This document shows positions 1 through 9,246 of a stretch of DNA of 51,518 bases, piece after piece (position 1 is the stretch's first letter; each line of letters opens with the position of its first letter). The notes under the pieces are model-generated. The model was given only the letters and a program-made list of their open reading frames with translations, was not told the origin of the DNA and ran no database searches. Location of the stretch: assembly GCA_001465025.1 (NCBI GenBank), contig LNDO01000077.1:1-51518 (forward strand), written 5' to 3'. Origin of the DNA: Pseudomonas sp. Ga0074129. Lineage in GTDB: Bacteria; Pseudomonadota; Gammaproteobacteria; Pseudomonadales; Pseudomonadaceae. The position numbers and the translations under genes were made by a program.

Positions 1-45
1 TGCGAGGTGCTCGCGGGGGCTAGAAACTCAGAAATAAACGGATGA
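1..45 (+). CDS. possible C-terminal tail of a gene running in from the left
   Basis: From base 1 one plus-strand frame is open and encodes 14 residues (CEVLAGARNSEING) before a TGA stop at 43-45. This could be the end of a gene that begins outside the window. I do not recognise a family from so short a piece. The following 46-265 holds no open frame of note, and codes for nothing I can support. Because the right edge of the window lies inside an insertion sequence, the left edge may also lie in a repeated element, but that is only an inference. Confidence 0.15.
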   Translation, partial: CEVLAGARNSEING

Positions 46-265
46 CTTGATCGGTTTTGGTCGAATCGCCGCTTTTAAAATCGGCAAGAGCTGAAGTCAG
101 CCAGAAATACACAACTACTTCAGACCATCCTTAGTCATTACGAGCTAATCGCCTTATTTAAGGGTCGGTTGACTTGCCAAAACAGAGTAGCTCAAGCAAC
201 AGAACCAAAGTCCCAAGTCGGTAACGAAAAACCGTGATAAACAGACGGGCTCAGGGATCAGTCGA

Positions 266-1615
266 TTAAGCAGCCGCCTTCAAGCGAAAACTCAGGCGCA
301 GCCCTTCGCCGGTGTTCTCAGCCCACATTATCCCGCCCTGCATCTGCATAGCACCACGGGCAATCGCCAGGCCCAAACCAAAACCATCGCCACCGGGTCG
401 GGCGGTGGTGAGTCGGGTAAAAGGCAAAAACATCTGCTGCAGTTGGTCGGGAGCCACACCGCCGCCCTGATCCTCCAACCAGAACAGCCAGTCACCCTGT
501 TCACGGCGGCCATCCAGACGGATCACGCCGTCAGGTGGGGAATGCCGAATGGCGTTGCGCAAGCCATTTTCCAGCGCCTGAGCCAAGGCATTGAGATGCC
601 CATGAACGCAGCAGTCATCCGGCAGCAGGCAACGCAATTGAGCCTGCGGCCAGGCACTTTCAAAGCAGGCATCTTCGGCCAACAACGCCCAGAGTGACGG
701 CAGGCTGATAGGTTCAAGTGGCGGTTGCGGACGCTCGTTGCCCAGCCAGATCAGCTCTAAAGTGTCATCCACCAATTGCTGCATGCAGCCGATTTCACGC
801 TCCAGACGCTGACGCAATGGCTCAGCCTCAAGGCCACTTTCACAGGCCACGCGCAATCGGCTAAGGGGCGTGCGCAACTCGTGGGACAGATCGCACAACA
901 ATTGGCGTTGCACGTTCAACATGCCCTGCAAACGTTCCGCCATGTGATCGAAAGCGCGACCCAGTTCGCCCAACTCGTCGCGACGCGCGCTGATTTGGCT
1001 GGCCGTGCGCACGCTCAGTTTCTCATCACGCAAGGCATTAGCTTGTTCGCGCAGGTGCTGCAGTGGGGTAATCAGCAGACGATAAAGCACTGCACAGAGC
1101 AGCAATGCCAGCGCGCAAGGTAGCAGGCCATGCACCAGCAACTGGGCGTGCCAGGTAAAACCCTCAGGCATAAAGCGCGCAGGCAGTTGCATCGCCAATT
1201 GACCGCTGAGCGGTTCGAGTGGGAACGGCACGGCAATCACTGGCAAGCCTCTACTGCGCTTGCTCATCGGCCAGTCGATACGGCGCATCGCGGTCAAACG
1301 CTCGCTGTCTTGCAGACTCAAGGCCTGCGTGCCCAGCGCGCGCAAATCACGCCCTACCACCTTTAGCCACACAGGCTCCCGTTCTTGCATGTGCTGTTGC
1401 CATTGCGCCACACCCTCGGCACCGCCAGTGCGCCAGGCTTGCTCGGCCTGAGCGGCATAATCACGCAACTGCTGTTGCGCCGCGCTACTGAGCAGGTAAC
1501 CGCGAAACTCGATGCGCCCACCCCAAGACCAACTGAGCCAGATGATCAGCAGACAAAACGCCATGACCAGCAGTGCCAGCCGCCAATACAGTGAATGACG
1601 CCCCGGCACGCTCAC
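266..1615 (-). CDS. PirS-like sensor histidine kinase
   Basis: This is an inner-membrane sensor histidine kinase of 449 residues. Two membrane segments (about 12-31 and 163-183) flank a periplasmic domain. A HAMP linker follows at about 184-235, then the dimerisation/phosphoacceptor helix with DLSHELRTP (His245), then the ATPase domain with Asn350/Asn354, DQGGG at 383 and GFGLGLAI near 411. The GTG start overlaps the stop of the response regulator gene as GTGA, with GAGGAG just upstream, so the two are translationally coupled. The position beside gacS matches P. aeruginosa PirS, which responds to iron-siderophore status; the signal sensed here is inferred, and no TonB-dependent receptor (pirA) is seen in the 265 bases to the left. 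PfeS-like is an alternative name. Confidence 0.9.
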   Translation of the reverse strand: MSVPGRHSLYWRLALLVMAFCLLIIWLSWSWGGRIEFRGYLLSSAAQQQLRDYAAQAEQAWRTGGAEGVAQWQQHMQEREPVWLKVVGRDLRALGTQALSLQDSERLTAMRRIDWPMSKRSRGLPVIAVPFPLEPLSGQLAMQLPARFMPEGFTWHAQLLVHGLLPCALALLLCAVLYRLLITPLQHLREQANALRDEKLSVRTASQISARRDELGELGRAFDHMAERLQGMLNVQRQLLCDLSHELRTPLSRLRVACESGLEAEPLRQRLEREIGCMQQLVDDTLELIWLGNERPQPPLEPISLPSLWALLAEDACFESAWPQAQLRCLLPDDCCVHGHLNALAQALENGLRNAIRHSPPDGVIRLDGRREQGDWLFWLEDQGGGVAPDQLQQMFLPFTRLTTARPGGDGFGLGLAIARGAMQMQGGIMWAENTGEGLRLSFRLKAAA

Positions 1616-2322
1616 TCCTCCTCACGGGTGAAGACATAGCCTTTGCCCCACACCGTTTCCAACCGCCCGGCGCTGTAGCCCAATGCCTGCAATTTGCGCC
1701 GTAGGTGGCTGACATGCATGTCCAAGCTGCGGTCATGCCGTGAATAGGCGCGGCGCAACACCTGCTGATAAAGAAAGGCTTTGCTCATCACCGCCTGCGG
1801 ATGGCGCAAAAACAGCTCCAACAGACGAAACTCGGTTTGCGTCAACTCTGCCCATTGCCTCTGGAGCGACACATCCATGCGTGCCTCATCAAGTTGCAAC
1901 TGCGGGTCCAGCTCAACCTGCTGCAACTCGCGCCGCTCATAGGCCACACGGCGCAACACAGCAGCCACGCGCACCTTCACTTCATCCATGCTGAAGGGCT
2001 TGGGCAAATAATCGTCGGCACCCTGACTAAACCCGGCAATCCGGTCCTGTTCGCCGCCCAAGGCCGACATCAGAATAACCGGCACACTTCGCCGCTCGCG
2101 CAAGCGCTGCAGCGCCTGCAAACCCGTGATGCCGGGCAACAGAATATCGAGCAAGACCAGATCAAAATCACCCGTAGACGCCTGCTGTAGGCCTTCATTG
2201 CCGTCCTGACACAAGCAGACCTGATAGCCGACCGCACACAGTTGCTGTTGCACATGACTGGCCAGTAACGGATCGTCTTCCACCACAAGTATTCGGGCAC
2301 TGGGCACGTGAGCGCTGAGCAC
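1612..2322 (-). CDS. PirR-like OmpR-family response regulator
   Basis: This 236-residue response regulator has a receiver domain at about 9-122 and a winged-helix OmpR-type DNA-binding domain at about 135-232. The acidic pocket is EDD at 15-17, the phosphoacceptor is Asp59 in LVLLDI, and the conserved Lys lies in LPKPF. Transcription starts from the region shared with gacS, and the gene is followed immediately by its kinase. A GTG start is used, with AGAAGG about ten bases upstream; a second in-frame GTG five codons later is possible. By synteny with gacS it corresponds to P. aeruginosa PirR, an activator of a ferric-enterobactin receptor gene. A Fur-like site overlaps its promoter (see 2338-2356). 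The regulon in this organism is unknown. Confidence 0.9.
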   Translation of the reverse strand: MLSAHVPSARILVVEDDPLLASHVQQQLCAVGYQVCLCQDGNEGLQQASTGDFDLVLLDILLPGITGLQALQRLRERRSVPVILMSALGGEQDRIAGFSQGADDYLPKPFSMDEVKVRVAAVLRRVAYERRELQQVELDPQLQLDEARMDVSLQRQWAELTQTEFRLLELFLRHPQAVMSKAFLYQQVLRRAYSRHDRSLDMHVSHLRRKLQALGYSAGRLETVWGKGYVFTREEE

Positions 2323-2337
2323 GATAAAGACGCCTTC

Positions 2338-2356
2338 TCAAATGAGAACAATTCTA
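2338..2356 (-). promoter_or_regulatory. candidate Fur box at the pirR promoter
   Basis: TCAAATGAGAACAATTCTA matches the 19-base Fur consensus (GATAATGATAATCATTATC) at 11 of 19 positions by eye, including the central AATGA and the ATT. It lies just downstream of a TATAGT hexamer on the minus strand, so it would cover the start of transcription of the two-component operon. Iron repression would fit a PirRS-type system. Confidence 0.4.
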
Positions 2357-2359
2357 CCC

Positions 2360-2365
2360 ACTATA
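2360..2365 (-). promoter_or_regulatory. probable -10 element for the pirR-pirS operon
   Basis: The minus strand reads TATAGT here, about 38 bases upstream of the GTG start. No good -35 hexamer sits 16-18 bases further upstream (AATCTT at 17 bases is weak), which would suit a promoter that needs an activator. Confidence 0.4.
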
Positions 2366-2438
2366 GAAGCGACACTCACCTAAAGATTCTCGCCGATTGA
2401 ATCGCTACACTGCCGAACATTCCCCCAGGAGGCGTCGC

Positions 2439-5189
2439 GTGATAAAGGATTTAGGCATCAAAGGCCGTGTGCTAATGCTCACCCTGCTGCCCACCAGCTT
2501 GCTGGCGTTGGTATTGGGTGGTTATTTCACTTGGGTGCAGCTCTCGGGCCTGCAAGGGCAGTTGGTGCAACGCGGGGAGATGATTATCGAGCAACTCGCC
2601 CCGTTGGCAGCACCTGCGCTCAATAGCGGCGACCGTGATGTACTGCAACGCATTGCCAATCAAGCCTTGGAGCAACCCGATGTGCGCGCCGTGAGCTTTC
2701 TGGCGAGCGAACGCAGTCCCCTGGCGCATGCCGGCCCCAGCATGCTCAACAGTCTGCCGAGCGTAAGCCAACAGCAACCCGCACAAAGCAGCAACCCAGA
2801 TGCCACGCGCTTTCTTTTGCCTGTCTACGAACAGCACTTAAGCCTTACCGGCCAAGCCACCGATAAACCCGGTAGCCAATTGCTCGGTTGGGTGGAGTTG
2901 GAGCTGTCGCACCACAGCACCTTGCTCAGCGGTTACCGCAGCCTGCTGGCCAGCCTGCTGCTGATTGTCACCGGTTTGATGGTCACCGCTCTGCTGGCGG
3001 TGCGCATGAGCCGCACCATCAACGAGCCGTTGCGGCAAATCAAACACAGCGTCGCCCAGCTTAAAGACGGCCATCTGCAAACACGCCTGCCGCCGCTGGG
3101 CAGCCATGAACTGGACGAGTTGGCCTCGGGCATCAACCGCATGGCCGAGTCCCTGCAAAATGCCCAGGAAGAGCTGCAACACAGCGTGGATCAAGCCACC
3201 GAAGACGTGCGGCAAAACCTGGAAACCATCGAAATCCAGAACATTGAACTGGACCTGGCGCGCAAAGAAGCGCTGGAAGCCAGCCGCATCAAGTCGGAAT
3301 TTCTCGCCAACATGAGCCATGAAATCCGCACGCCGCTCAATGGCATTCTTGGCTTCACCAAGTTACTGCAAAAAAGCGAACTCACCCCGCGCCAGCAAGA
3401 CTACCTGGGCACCATCGAAAAATCCGCCGACAGCCTGCTGGCGATCATCAACGAGATTCTCGACTTCTCGAAAATTGAAGCCGGCAAGCTGGTACTGGAA
3501 AACATTCCGTTCAACCTGCGCGATGTGCTGCAAGACACCCTGACCATCCTCGCCCCCGCCGCTCATGTTAAACAGCTGGAGTTGCTCAGCCTGGTTTATC
3601 GCGACACGCCGCTGTCGCTGATTGGCGACCCGCTGCGCCTGAAACAGGTGCTGACCAATCTGGTGAGCAATGCCATCAAATTCACCCGTTCCGGCACCAT
3701 TGTCATCCGCGCCATGCTGGAGGATGAAAGTGCAGACCAGGCACAACTGCGCATCAGCGTGCAGGACACCGGCATCGGCCTGTCTGATGACGACCTGCGC
3801 GAACTGTTCCAGGCGTTCAGCCAGGCTGACAACTCACTCAGTCGCCAGGCTGGCGGCACGGGCCTGGGGCTGGTGATTTCCAAACGCTTGATCGAACAGA
3901 TGGGCGGTGAAATTGGCGTCGACAGCACACCTGAGCAGGGCTCGGAATTCTGGATCACCCTCAACCTGCCCAAAGCCCGCGACGACGCCGAAGACCTACC
4001 GCGGCCGCCGCTGCTTGGCCGCCGTGTGGCGGCCCTGGAACACCACGATTTGGCCCGCCAAGCCCTGCAACACCAGCTTGAAGACTGCGGCCTGATCGTC
4101 AGCAGTTTCGAAAACCTCGACAGCCTGCTCAATGCCGTCACCGACGCCCGGCATAGCGCCCAACCAATTGAACTGGCGGTGCTCGGCGTCAGCACCCAAA
4201 CCCTGCCGCCCGAGCGCCTGGAAGTGTACCTGCGTGACCTCGAACACCTGGGCTGCAAACCGCTGCTGCTATGCCCCACCACCGAGCATGCGCTGTACCA
4301 AACACTGCTGCCGGACGCCTACAGCCAACTACAAGCCAAGCCCCCTTGCACGCGCAAGCTGCAACGCGGCCTGGCCGAGCTTATCAGCCCGCTGCATAGC
4401 CCAGCTGAAGTCACCCACCAGCCGCCTAGCCGTGCGCCGGTCATCCTCTGCGTAGACGACAACCCGGCCAACCTGTTGCTGGTGCAAACCCTGCTTGAAG
4501 ACATGGGCGCGCAAGTGACGGTGGCCAGCAGCGGCTTTGAAGCCGTGGAAAAAGCGGCCAAACACCTCTACGACCTGATCTTTATGGACGTGCAAATGCC
4601 GGGCATGGACGGCCGCCAAGCCACGCAAGCAATACGTCAGCACGAGAACACCCAAGAGCTAAACCCGGTGCCGATTGTCGCCCTCACGGCCCACGCCTTG
4701 GCCAACGAGAAACGCGCGCTGTTGCAAAGCGGCCTGGACGATTACCTGACCAAGCCGATCAGCGAACGCCAGTTGGCCCAGGTGGTGCTGAAATGGACCG
4801 GCCTGGCGTTGCGCAATCAGCCAAGCGAACACAGCCTCAGCAGCAGCGCCAAACCTAGCCTCAGCGTACTGGATAACGAAGAAGGCCTGCGCCTGGCCGC
4901 CGGTAAAGCTGATCTCGCCGCCGACATGTTGAACATGCTCCTGGCCGGCCTGCCCGGCGACCGCCAGGCCATTCGCCAGGCCCGCGAAAGCGCTGAGCGC
5001 AACAGCCTGATCGAACGCGTGCATCGCCTGCACGGCGCCACCCGTTACTGTGGCGTACCGCAACTACGCGCCGCCTGCCAACGCAGCGAAACCCTGCTCA
5101 AACAGAACGACCCAGCCGCCCAACAAGCCCTGGACGAACTGGATGCGGCCATTGAGCGACTGGCCGACTATGCGCTGACCAGCGCCTAA
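2439..5189 (+). CDS. gacS: GacS hybrid sensor kinase
   Basis: GacS is the membrane-bound unorthodox kinase that phosphorylates GacA and so switches on the small RNAs that titrate RsmA/CsrA, controlling secondary metabolism, biofilm and virulence. I chose the GTG at 2439 because AGGAGG lies seven bases upstream and the protein then begins [11 protein letters not shown], like known GacS proteins; a TTG at 2397 would add 14 residues without a ribosome site. The 916 residues hold a membrane segment (about 12-32), a periplasmic region, a second membrane segment (about 170-190) and HAMP. HisKA follows with His294 in NMSHEIRTP, then HATPase with DTGIGL and GTGLGL. The receiver domain has Asp717 in IFMDVQMPG, and the Hpt domain has His865 in RLHGATR. 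All phosphorelay residues are intact. Confidence 0.97.
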   Translation: MIKDLGIKGRVLMLTLLPTSLLALVLGGYFTWVQLSGLQGQLVQRGEMIIEQLAPLAAPALNSGDRDVLQRIANQALEQPDVRAVSFLASERSPLAHAGPSMLNSLPSVSQQQPAQSSNPDATRFLLPVYEQHLSLTGQATDKPGSQLLGWVELELSHHSTLLSGYRSLLASLLLIVTGLMVTALLAVRMSRTINEPLRQIKHSVAQLKDGHLQTRLPPLGSHELDELASGINRMAESLQNAQEELQHSVDQATEDVRQNLETIEIQNIELDLARKEALEASRIKSEFLANMSHEIRTPLNGILGFTKLLQKSELTPRQQDYLGTIEKSADSLLAIINEILDFSKIEAGKLVLENIPFNLRDVLQDTLTILAPAAHVKQLELLSLVYRDTPLSLIGDPLRLKQVLTNLVSNAIKFTRSGTIVIRAMLEDESADQAQLRISVQDTGIGLSDDDLRELFQAFSQADNSLSRQAGGTGLGLVISKRLIEQMGGEIGVDSTPEQGSEFWITLNLPKARDDAEDLPRPPLLGRRVAALEHHDLARQALQHQLEDCGLIVSSFENLDSLLNAVTDARHSAQPIELAVLGVSTQTLPPERLEVYLRDLEHLGCKPLLLCPTTEHALYQTLLPDAYSQLQAKPPCTRKLQRGLAELISPLHSPAEVTHQPPSRAPVILCVDDNPANLLLVQTLLEDMGAQVTVASSGFEAVEKAAKHLYDLIFMDVQMPGMDGRQATQAIRQHENTQELNPVPIVALTAHALANEKRALLQSGLDDYLTKPISERQLAQVVLKWTGLALRNQPSEHSLSSSAKPSLSVLDNEEGLRLAAGKADLAADMLNMLLAGLPGDRQAIRQARESAERNSLIERVHRLHGATRYCGVPQLRAACQRSETLLKQNDPAAQQALDELDAAIERLADYALTSA

Positions 5190-5206
5190 AAATTCAGAGG
5201 ATGCCC

Positions 5207-6202
5207 ATGCGCGTTGTTCTATTCAGCAGCAAACCCTACGACCAGCAGAGCTTCAACGCCGCCGCACTGCCTCAAGACTGGCAGCTGAACTTTCAGGACG
5301 CTCACCTGCGCGCGGATACCGCCGGCCTGGCGGCGGGGTATGAGGTGGTGTGCGCGTTTATCAACGACGACCTCAGTGCCACGGTGCTGCAGCAACTGGC
5401 AGCAGGCGGAACCCGGCTGATTGCCCTGCGCTCGGCCGGTTACAACCACGTTGATCTGCACGCCGCGCAGCGCCTTGGCTTAACCGTGGTACGGGTACCC
5501 GCCTATTCACCGCACGCCGTCGCCGAACATGCGCTGGCCTTGATCATGACCCTAAACCGCCGCACGCACCGCGCGTTTAACCGCACCCGCGAGGGGGATT
5601 TCAGCCTACGCGGGCTCACCGGTTTTGATCTGCACGGCAAAACTGTCGGCATTATCGGTGCGGGGCAAATCGGCCTGACGTTCGCTCGCATCATGGCCGG
5701 TTTTGGCTGCCACCTGCTGATCAATGACCCTTTGCCAGTGGCGCAGTTAAATCAGCTGGGCGCGCAGCAGGTGAGTCTGGATGAGGTGCTGCAACGCAGC
5801 GACATCATCAGCCTGCATTGCCCACTGAACGCTGCCACCCACCATTTGATCAACGCCGCGCGCCTGCAGCAGATAAAACGCGGCGTCATGCTGATCAACA
5901 CCGGACGCGGCGCACTGATCGACACCCCAGCCCTGATTGGCGCACTGAAAAGCGGCCAACTGGGCTACCTGGGCCTGGATGTGTATGAAGAAGAAGCCGA
6001 CCTGTTCTTCGAGGATTGCTCAGAGCAACCGCTGCAGGATGATGTGCTGGCGCGCTTGCTAAGCTTCCCCAATGTGCTGATCACCGCGCACCAGGCTTTT
6101 CTCACCCACGAAGCCCTGGCGGCCATTGCCAACACCACCCGCGACAACATAACCGCCTGGCTGGCCGGTAAACCCATCAATCAGCTGCTTCCGAGCGCGT
6201 GA
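5207..6202 (+). CDS. ldhA: D-lactate dehydrogenase (2-hydroxyacid dehydrogenase)
   Basis: This is a cytosolic NAD-dependent D-2-hydroxyacid dehydrogenase of 331 residues that interconverts pyruvate and D-lactate. The Rossmann motif is GIIGAGQIG, the substrate-loop Arg lies in INTGRGALID, and the acid and His of the active site lie in LDVYEEE and TAHQAF. An ATG at 5201 abuts the AGAGG ribosome site with no spacing, so the ATG six bases later (MRVVLF) is the better start. It follows gacS by 17 bases, the same order as gacS-ldhA in P. aeruginosa, and may share its transcript. Other 2-hydroxyacids are possible substrates, but the EEEADLFFED stretch is typical of LdhA. Confidence 0.93.
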   Translation: MRVVLFSSKPYDQQSFNAAALPQDWQLNFQDAHLRADTAGLAAGYEVVCAFINDDLSATVLQQLAAGGTRLIALRSAGYNHVDLHAAQRLGLTVVRVPAYSPHAVAEHALALIMTLNRRTHRAFNRTREGDFSLRGLTGFDLHGKTVGIIGAGQIGLTFARIMAGFGCHLLINDPLPVAQLNQLGAQQVSLDEVLQRSDIISLHCPLNAATHHLINAARLQQIKRGVMLINTGRGALIDTPALIGALKSGQLGYLGLDVYEEEADLFFEDCSEQPLQDDVLARLLSFPNVLITAHQAFLTHEALAAIANTTRDNITAWLAGKPINQLLPSA

Positions 6203-6229
6203 TAGCATTTGCATCTATTTGGAGGATTC

Positions 6230-6667
6230 ATGGCTGAACACGACTTTCGCTACAACCTGCTCAACCCCGAGCACACCCTGATTGAATGCCGCGCATTGGC
6301 ACCGGGCCGTTATCAGGTCACCGGCAATGGCGGCTCGATCCAAAGCGGAGACACCTTACTGGTAACGCTGAAAGGCAGCCGCGAGCTGTCCATGCGCCTG
6401 CAGGCTGACAAAGTCCGCCACCTGATCAACCCGCGTGGCCAGTGGGTAGCTGTAGCCACCGGGCCGGCCTTCAAGGAATTGGCGATTTTCAACTGGCAGG
6501 CCAACTGTGACAGCTGCAATGCGCAACTGAATTTCGAGTTTGCCGTTGATGCCAGCCTCGGCAAAAAAGCCCAGGCGCCGGCTGCCGAGGCGCGTATCAA
6601 GGAACTCGGTTGGCCGAAAAACGCCAAGCACCTGTGCCCCGCGTGCATCAACAAGGAGGCTGCATGA
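6230..6667 (+). CDS. conserved hypothetical protein with two CxxC pairs
   Basis: The product is a 145-residue soluble protein of unknown function. Its first 80 residues look like a small beta-rich domain. Its second half carries CDSC (Cys93/Cys96) and CPAC (Cys136/Cys139), four cysteines that could bind one zinc ion. No signal peptide or membrane segment is visible. The ATG at 6230 has GGAGG five bases upstream; an upstream TTG at 6209 has no such site. It ends in an ATGA overlap with the lipoprotein gene, so the two are coupled. The same pair follows ldhA in P. aeruginosa as I recall it. Confidence 0.8.
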   Translation: MAEHDFRYNLLNPEHTLIECRALAPGRYQVTGNGGSIQSGDTLLVTLKGSRELSMRLQADKVRHLINPRGQWVAVATGPAFKELAIFNWQANCDSCNAQLNFEFAVDASLGKKAQAPAAEARIKELGWPKNAKHLCPACINKEAA

Positions 6668-7068
6668 AACGCGTACTGACGATCGGCCTGCTCGCTGCAG
6701 GCTTGATGGGCTGCGCCACGCCTGAAGCGCAACTGGAAACAGAGCACACCTACCGGGTGGAATGGATTGGCGAGCGCCCGCTGATCGACCGCAGCAACCT
6801 GACCATAATTTTCGGTCAAGACGGCCGTGCCTACGGTAACGCCGGCTGTAACCACTGGTTCGCCGATTACACGCTGGACGGAAAAACACTGACCTTCAGC
6901 ACACCCGGCAGTACGCGCAAACTCTGTGCGCCCGCGCTGATGGAGCAAGAACAACGCTTCCTCAGCAGCCTCGGCCAAGTCCAGCGCTGGGACTTCTCCG
7001 CCATCGAACAACTGCGTTTGTGGCCGGCCGAAGACAAACCGCTGCGCCTGTGGCACGAAACGCCGTAA
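6664..7068 (+). CDS. META-domain (HslJ-like) lipoprotein
   Basis: This is a 134-residue lipoprotein. The signal peptide ends in the lipobox LMGC with Cys17 as the acylated residue. The rest is a single META domain, recognisable by the GNAGCNHW segment and the LCAPALMEQEQRFL helix. META/HslJ proteins are small envelope proteins linked to heat or antibiotic tolerance in other bacteria, without a known biochemical activity. The start was set at 6664, where ATGA overlaps the preceding stop and AAGGAGG lies just upstream. It is the last gene before a strong terminator, so gacS to this gene may form one transcription unit. Confidence 0.85.
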   Translation: MKRVLTIGLLAAGLMGCATPEAQLETEHTYRVEWIGERPLIDRSNLTIIFGQDGRAYGNAGCNHWFADYTLDGKTLTFSTPGSTRKLCAPALMEQEQRFLSSLGQVQRWDFSAIEQLRLWPAEDKPLRLWHETP

Positions 7069-7088
7069 CGTCCACGTCATCACCGAAC

Positions 7089-7140
7089 GCCCAATAAAAA
7101 ATCCGCTGCCAGTGTCCTGACAGCGGATTTTTTATTGGGC
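7089..7140. terminator. bidirectional terminator, 20-bp perfect stem
   Basis: Bases 7089-7108 and 7121-7140 form a perfect 20-bp inverted repeat around a 12-nt loop. The stem contains an A6 run on one arm and T6 on the other, so it can end transcription in both directions. It separates the plus-strand gacS group from the minus-strand deaD gene. Confidence 0.92.
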
Positions 7141-7203
7141 TGGCCTGCGGGAGACAAACTCGGTTAACCCGTGTTATGCCTCCTCAGGCGAACCGGCGCG
7201 ATA

Positions 7204-8895
7204 TTAATCTTCGCGATAACGACGCAGCTTGAGCGGCTTGCCACCCACACGGGTGTCTTTCAGCTTGCCCAACAGGCGATCAAGACCTTCTTCCGGCAAC
7301 TCGACCAGGCTGAAGCTCTCGCGCACCTGGATGCGACCGATATCTTCACGGACCAGGCCGCCTTCATTGAGGATTGCACCCAGCAGGTTCTTCGCGGCGA
7401 TACCGTCGCGAGCGCCCAAGGCGGTACGGCAACGCGCTTTGCCTTCACTCAACGGTACTGGAGCACGACGCTCACGGCCGCCTTCGCGCTCAGGACGATC
7501 ACCGCCACGGTCACTGCGCTCGCTGCGTTCACGCGGAGCGCTGCTGCCGCTACCCGGAACCAGCGGCTGATCACGCTGGACTTCAGCCAGGGTCAGGGCT
7601 TGGCCATTGGTGGCCTTGCGCAGCAGAGCGGCAGCCAAAGCACGTGGGCTGCAACCGATGTCGGCCGTCAAGCGATCAAGCAGATCACCATGGCTGGCTT
7701 CAGCATCGGCCACCAGCGGTGCCAAGCTGTTGGTCAACTTCTTGATGCGTGCGTCCAGTACTTGCTGGGCGTCCGGCAGCTTCACTTCACCGACTTTCTG
7801 CCCGGTTACACGCTCGATCACCTGCAGCATGCGACGCTCACGTGGCGTTACCAGCAGCAGCGCACGACCGGTACGACCAGCACGACCGGTACGGCCGATA
7901 CGGTGAACGTAGGATTCCGGATCGTAAGGCATGTCCACGTTCATCACGTGGGTGATGCGCGGTACGTCAAGGCCGCGAGCGGCAACGTCAGTGGCGATCA
8001 CGATGTCCAGGCGGCCATCTTTCAGCGAATCGATGACGCGCTCACGCTGGTTCTGCGCGATGTCGCCGTTCAATGCGGCAGCCTTGTAGCCCTTGGCTTC
8101 CAGCGCGGCGGCCAGGTCCAGGGTAGCTTGCTTGGTACGCACGAAACCGATCAGCGCGTCGAACTCTTCGACTTCCAGCAGACGCAGGACAGCGGCGTGC
8201 TTCTGGTCGGCGTGAACCATCAGATGCACCTGTTCAATAGCAGTTACGGTCTGGGTTTTGGTTTCGATTTTGACGTGCTTAGGATCACGCAGGTGTTTTT
8301 CTGCGATGGCACGGATTGAGTGCGGCAGCGTGGCGGAGAACAACACGCTCTGACGGCTTTCCGGCATGGCCTTGAAGATGACTTCGAGGTCATCCATAAA
8401 GCCCAGCTTGAGCATTTCGTCCGCTTCGTCGAGGACCAGGTGCTGAATAGTCGACAGCACTTTCTCGTCGCGACGCAGATGGTCAACCAGACGACCTGGG
8501 GTAGCCACAACAATTTGTGCGCCATTGCGGATGGCCTTGAGCTGTGGGCCCATCGGCGCACCGCCGTAAACGGCAATAACACTGACGCCCGGCATTTGCT
8601 TGGCGTAGGTTTCAAACGCAGTGGCAACCTGCAACGCCAGTTCACGCGTCGGTGCCAGGATCAGCGCTTGTGGCTGACGCTTGGCCGGGTCGATACGGCT
8701 GAGGATTGGTAAAGCAAAGGCTGCGGTTTTACCGGTGCCGGTCTGCGCCTGGCCGATCATGTCGTGGCCAGCGAGGATGACTGGAATCGCTTGAATCTGA
8801 ATAGCCGAAGGCTCTTCATAGCCAGTAGCGATTACAGCAGCGAGAACATTGGGGTGTAGATCGAGAGCGGCGAAGCCGCCGATTTCCTGGGTCAT
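7204..8895 (-). CDS. deaD: DEAD-box ATP-dependent RNA helicase DeaD/CsdA
   Basis: This RNA helicase (563 residues) acts in ribosome assembly and mRNA turnover, most often at low temperature. The core carries the Q motif (GYEEPSAIQIQAIP), AQTGTGKT, PTRELA, the DEAD box, SAT, and HRIGRTGRAGRTGRA. After the core comes an Arg/Ser/Asp/Glu-rich linker (near RERSERSDRGGDRPE), then a C-terminal DbpA-type RNA-binding domain of about 75 residues ending KLRRYRED. I start at the ATG of MTQEIGGF, which has AGAGG seven to eight bases upstream; the longer frame back to 8928 adds 11 unlikely residues. The leader is long (see 8896-9246). Confidence 0.95.
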   Translation of the reverse strand: MTQEIGGFAALDLHPNVLAAVIATGYEEPSAIQIQAIPVILAGHDMIGQAQTGTGKTAAFALPILSRIDPAKRQPQALILAPTRELALQVATAFETYAKQMPGVSVIAVYGGAPMGPQLKAIRNGAQIVVATPGRLVDHLRRDEKVLSTIQHLVLDEADEMLKLGFMDDLEVIFKAMPESRQSVLFSATLPHSIRAIAEKHLRDPKHVKIETKTQTVTAIEQVHLMVHADQKHAAVLRLLEVEEFDALIGFVRTKQATLDLAAALEAKGYKAAALNGDIAQNQRERVIDSLKDGRLDIVIATDVAARGLDVPRITHVMNVDMPYDPESYVHRIGRTGRAGRTGRALLLVTPRERRMLQVIERVTGQKVGEVKLPDAQQVLDARIKKLTNSLAPLVADAEASHGDLLDRLTADIGCSPRALAAALLRKATNGQALTLAEVQRDQPLVPGSGSSAPRERSERSDRGGDRPEREGGRERRAPVPLSEGKARCRTALGARDGIAAKNLLGAILNEGGLVREDIGRIQVRESFSLVELPEEGLDRLLGKLKDTRVGGKPLKLRRYRED

Positions 8896-9246
8896 GGGTC
8901 TGCCTCTAGTGCATCCGCAAAGACCCATATTCCAAAGCTACGCATGCCGTGTAAGACCCGGAGGTCACCCTGGCAGCCATGTCAGCGGGGATTTGCGAAA
9001 ACGTGTGATAAATGAATCGTCAAGGATAGTCCGCAAAAGGGACTAACTGCCAAAGTTAACCTTCGGGCGAGCTGTACTACCTGAACGTGGCCAAGAATTG
9101 ACCGGCGCGCACTATACCGGAAAACCTGGCTGATGTGCCGACTTTTCCACAAATAGATCATTAATAGCGCGTATACCTCGCCATACAGCCATCCTCTGAT
9201 AGCCTGCTCAAAGCGCTTCACAGCCCAACCCATAGGAGTCAGCCCC
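8896..9246. other. intergenic region: probable long deaD leader and crotonase upstream region
   Basis: These 351 bases hold no gene. On the minus strand TATAGT at 9111-9116 is a possible -10 for deaD, with a poor -35, which would give a 5' leader of about 210 nt. Cold-induced csdA/deaD genes often have such leaders. A 6-bp hairpin (TAGTCC/GGACTA, 9027-9045) sits in that leader. On the plus strand the last 30 bases give the crotonase ribosome site (AGGAG, eight bases before its ATG). I see no clear plus-strand promoter. Confidence 0.4.

Noticed and set aside
2397-2438. TTG start giving a longer GacS
   Set aside because: There is no ribosome site before it, while the GTG at 2439 has AGGAGG at the correct distance and gives the known GacS N-terminus.
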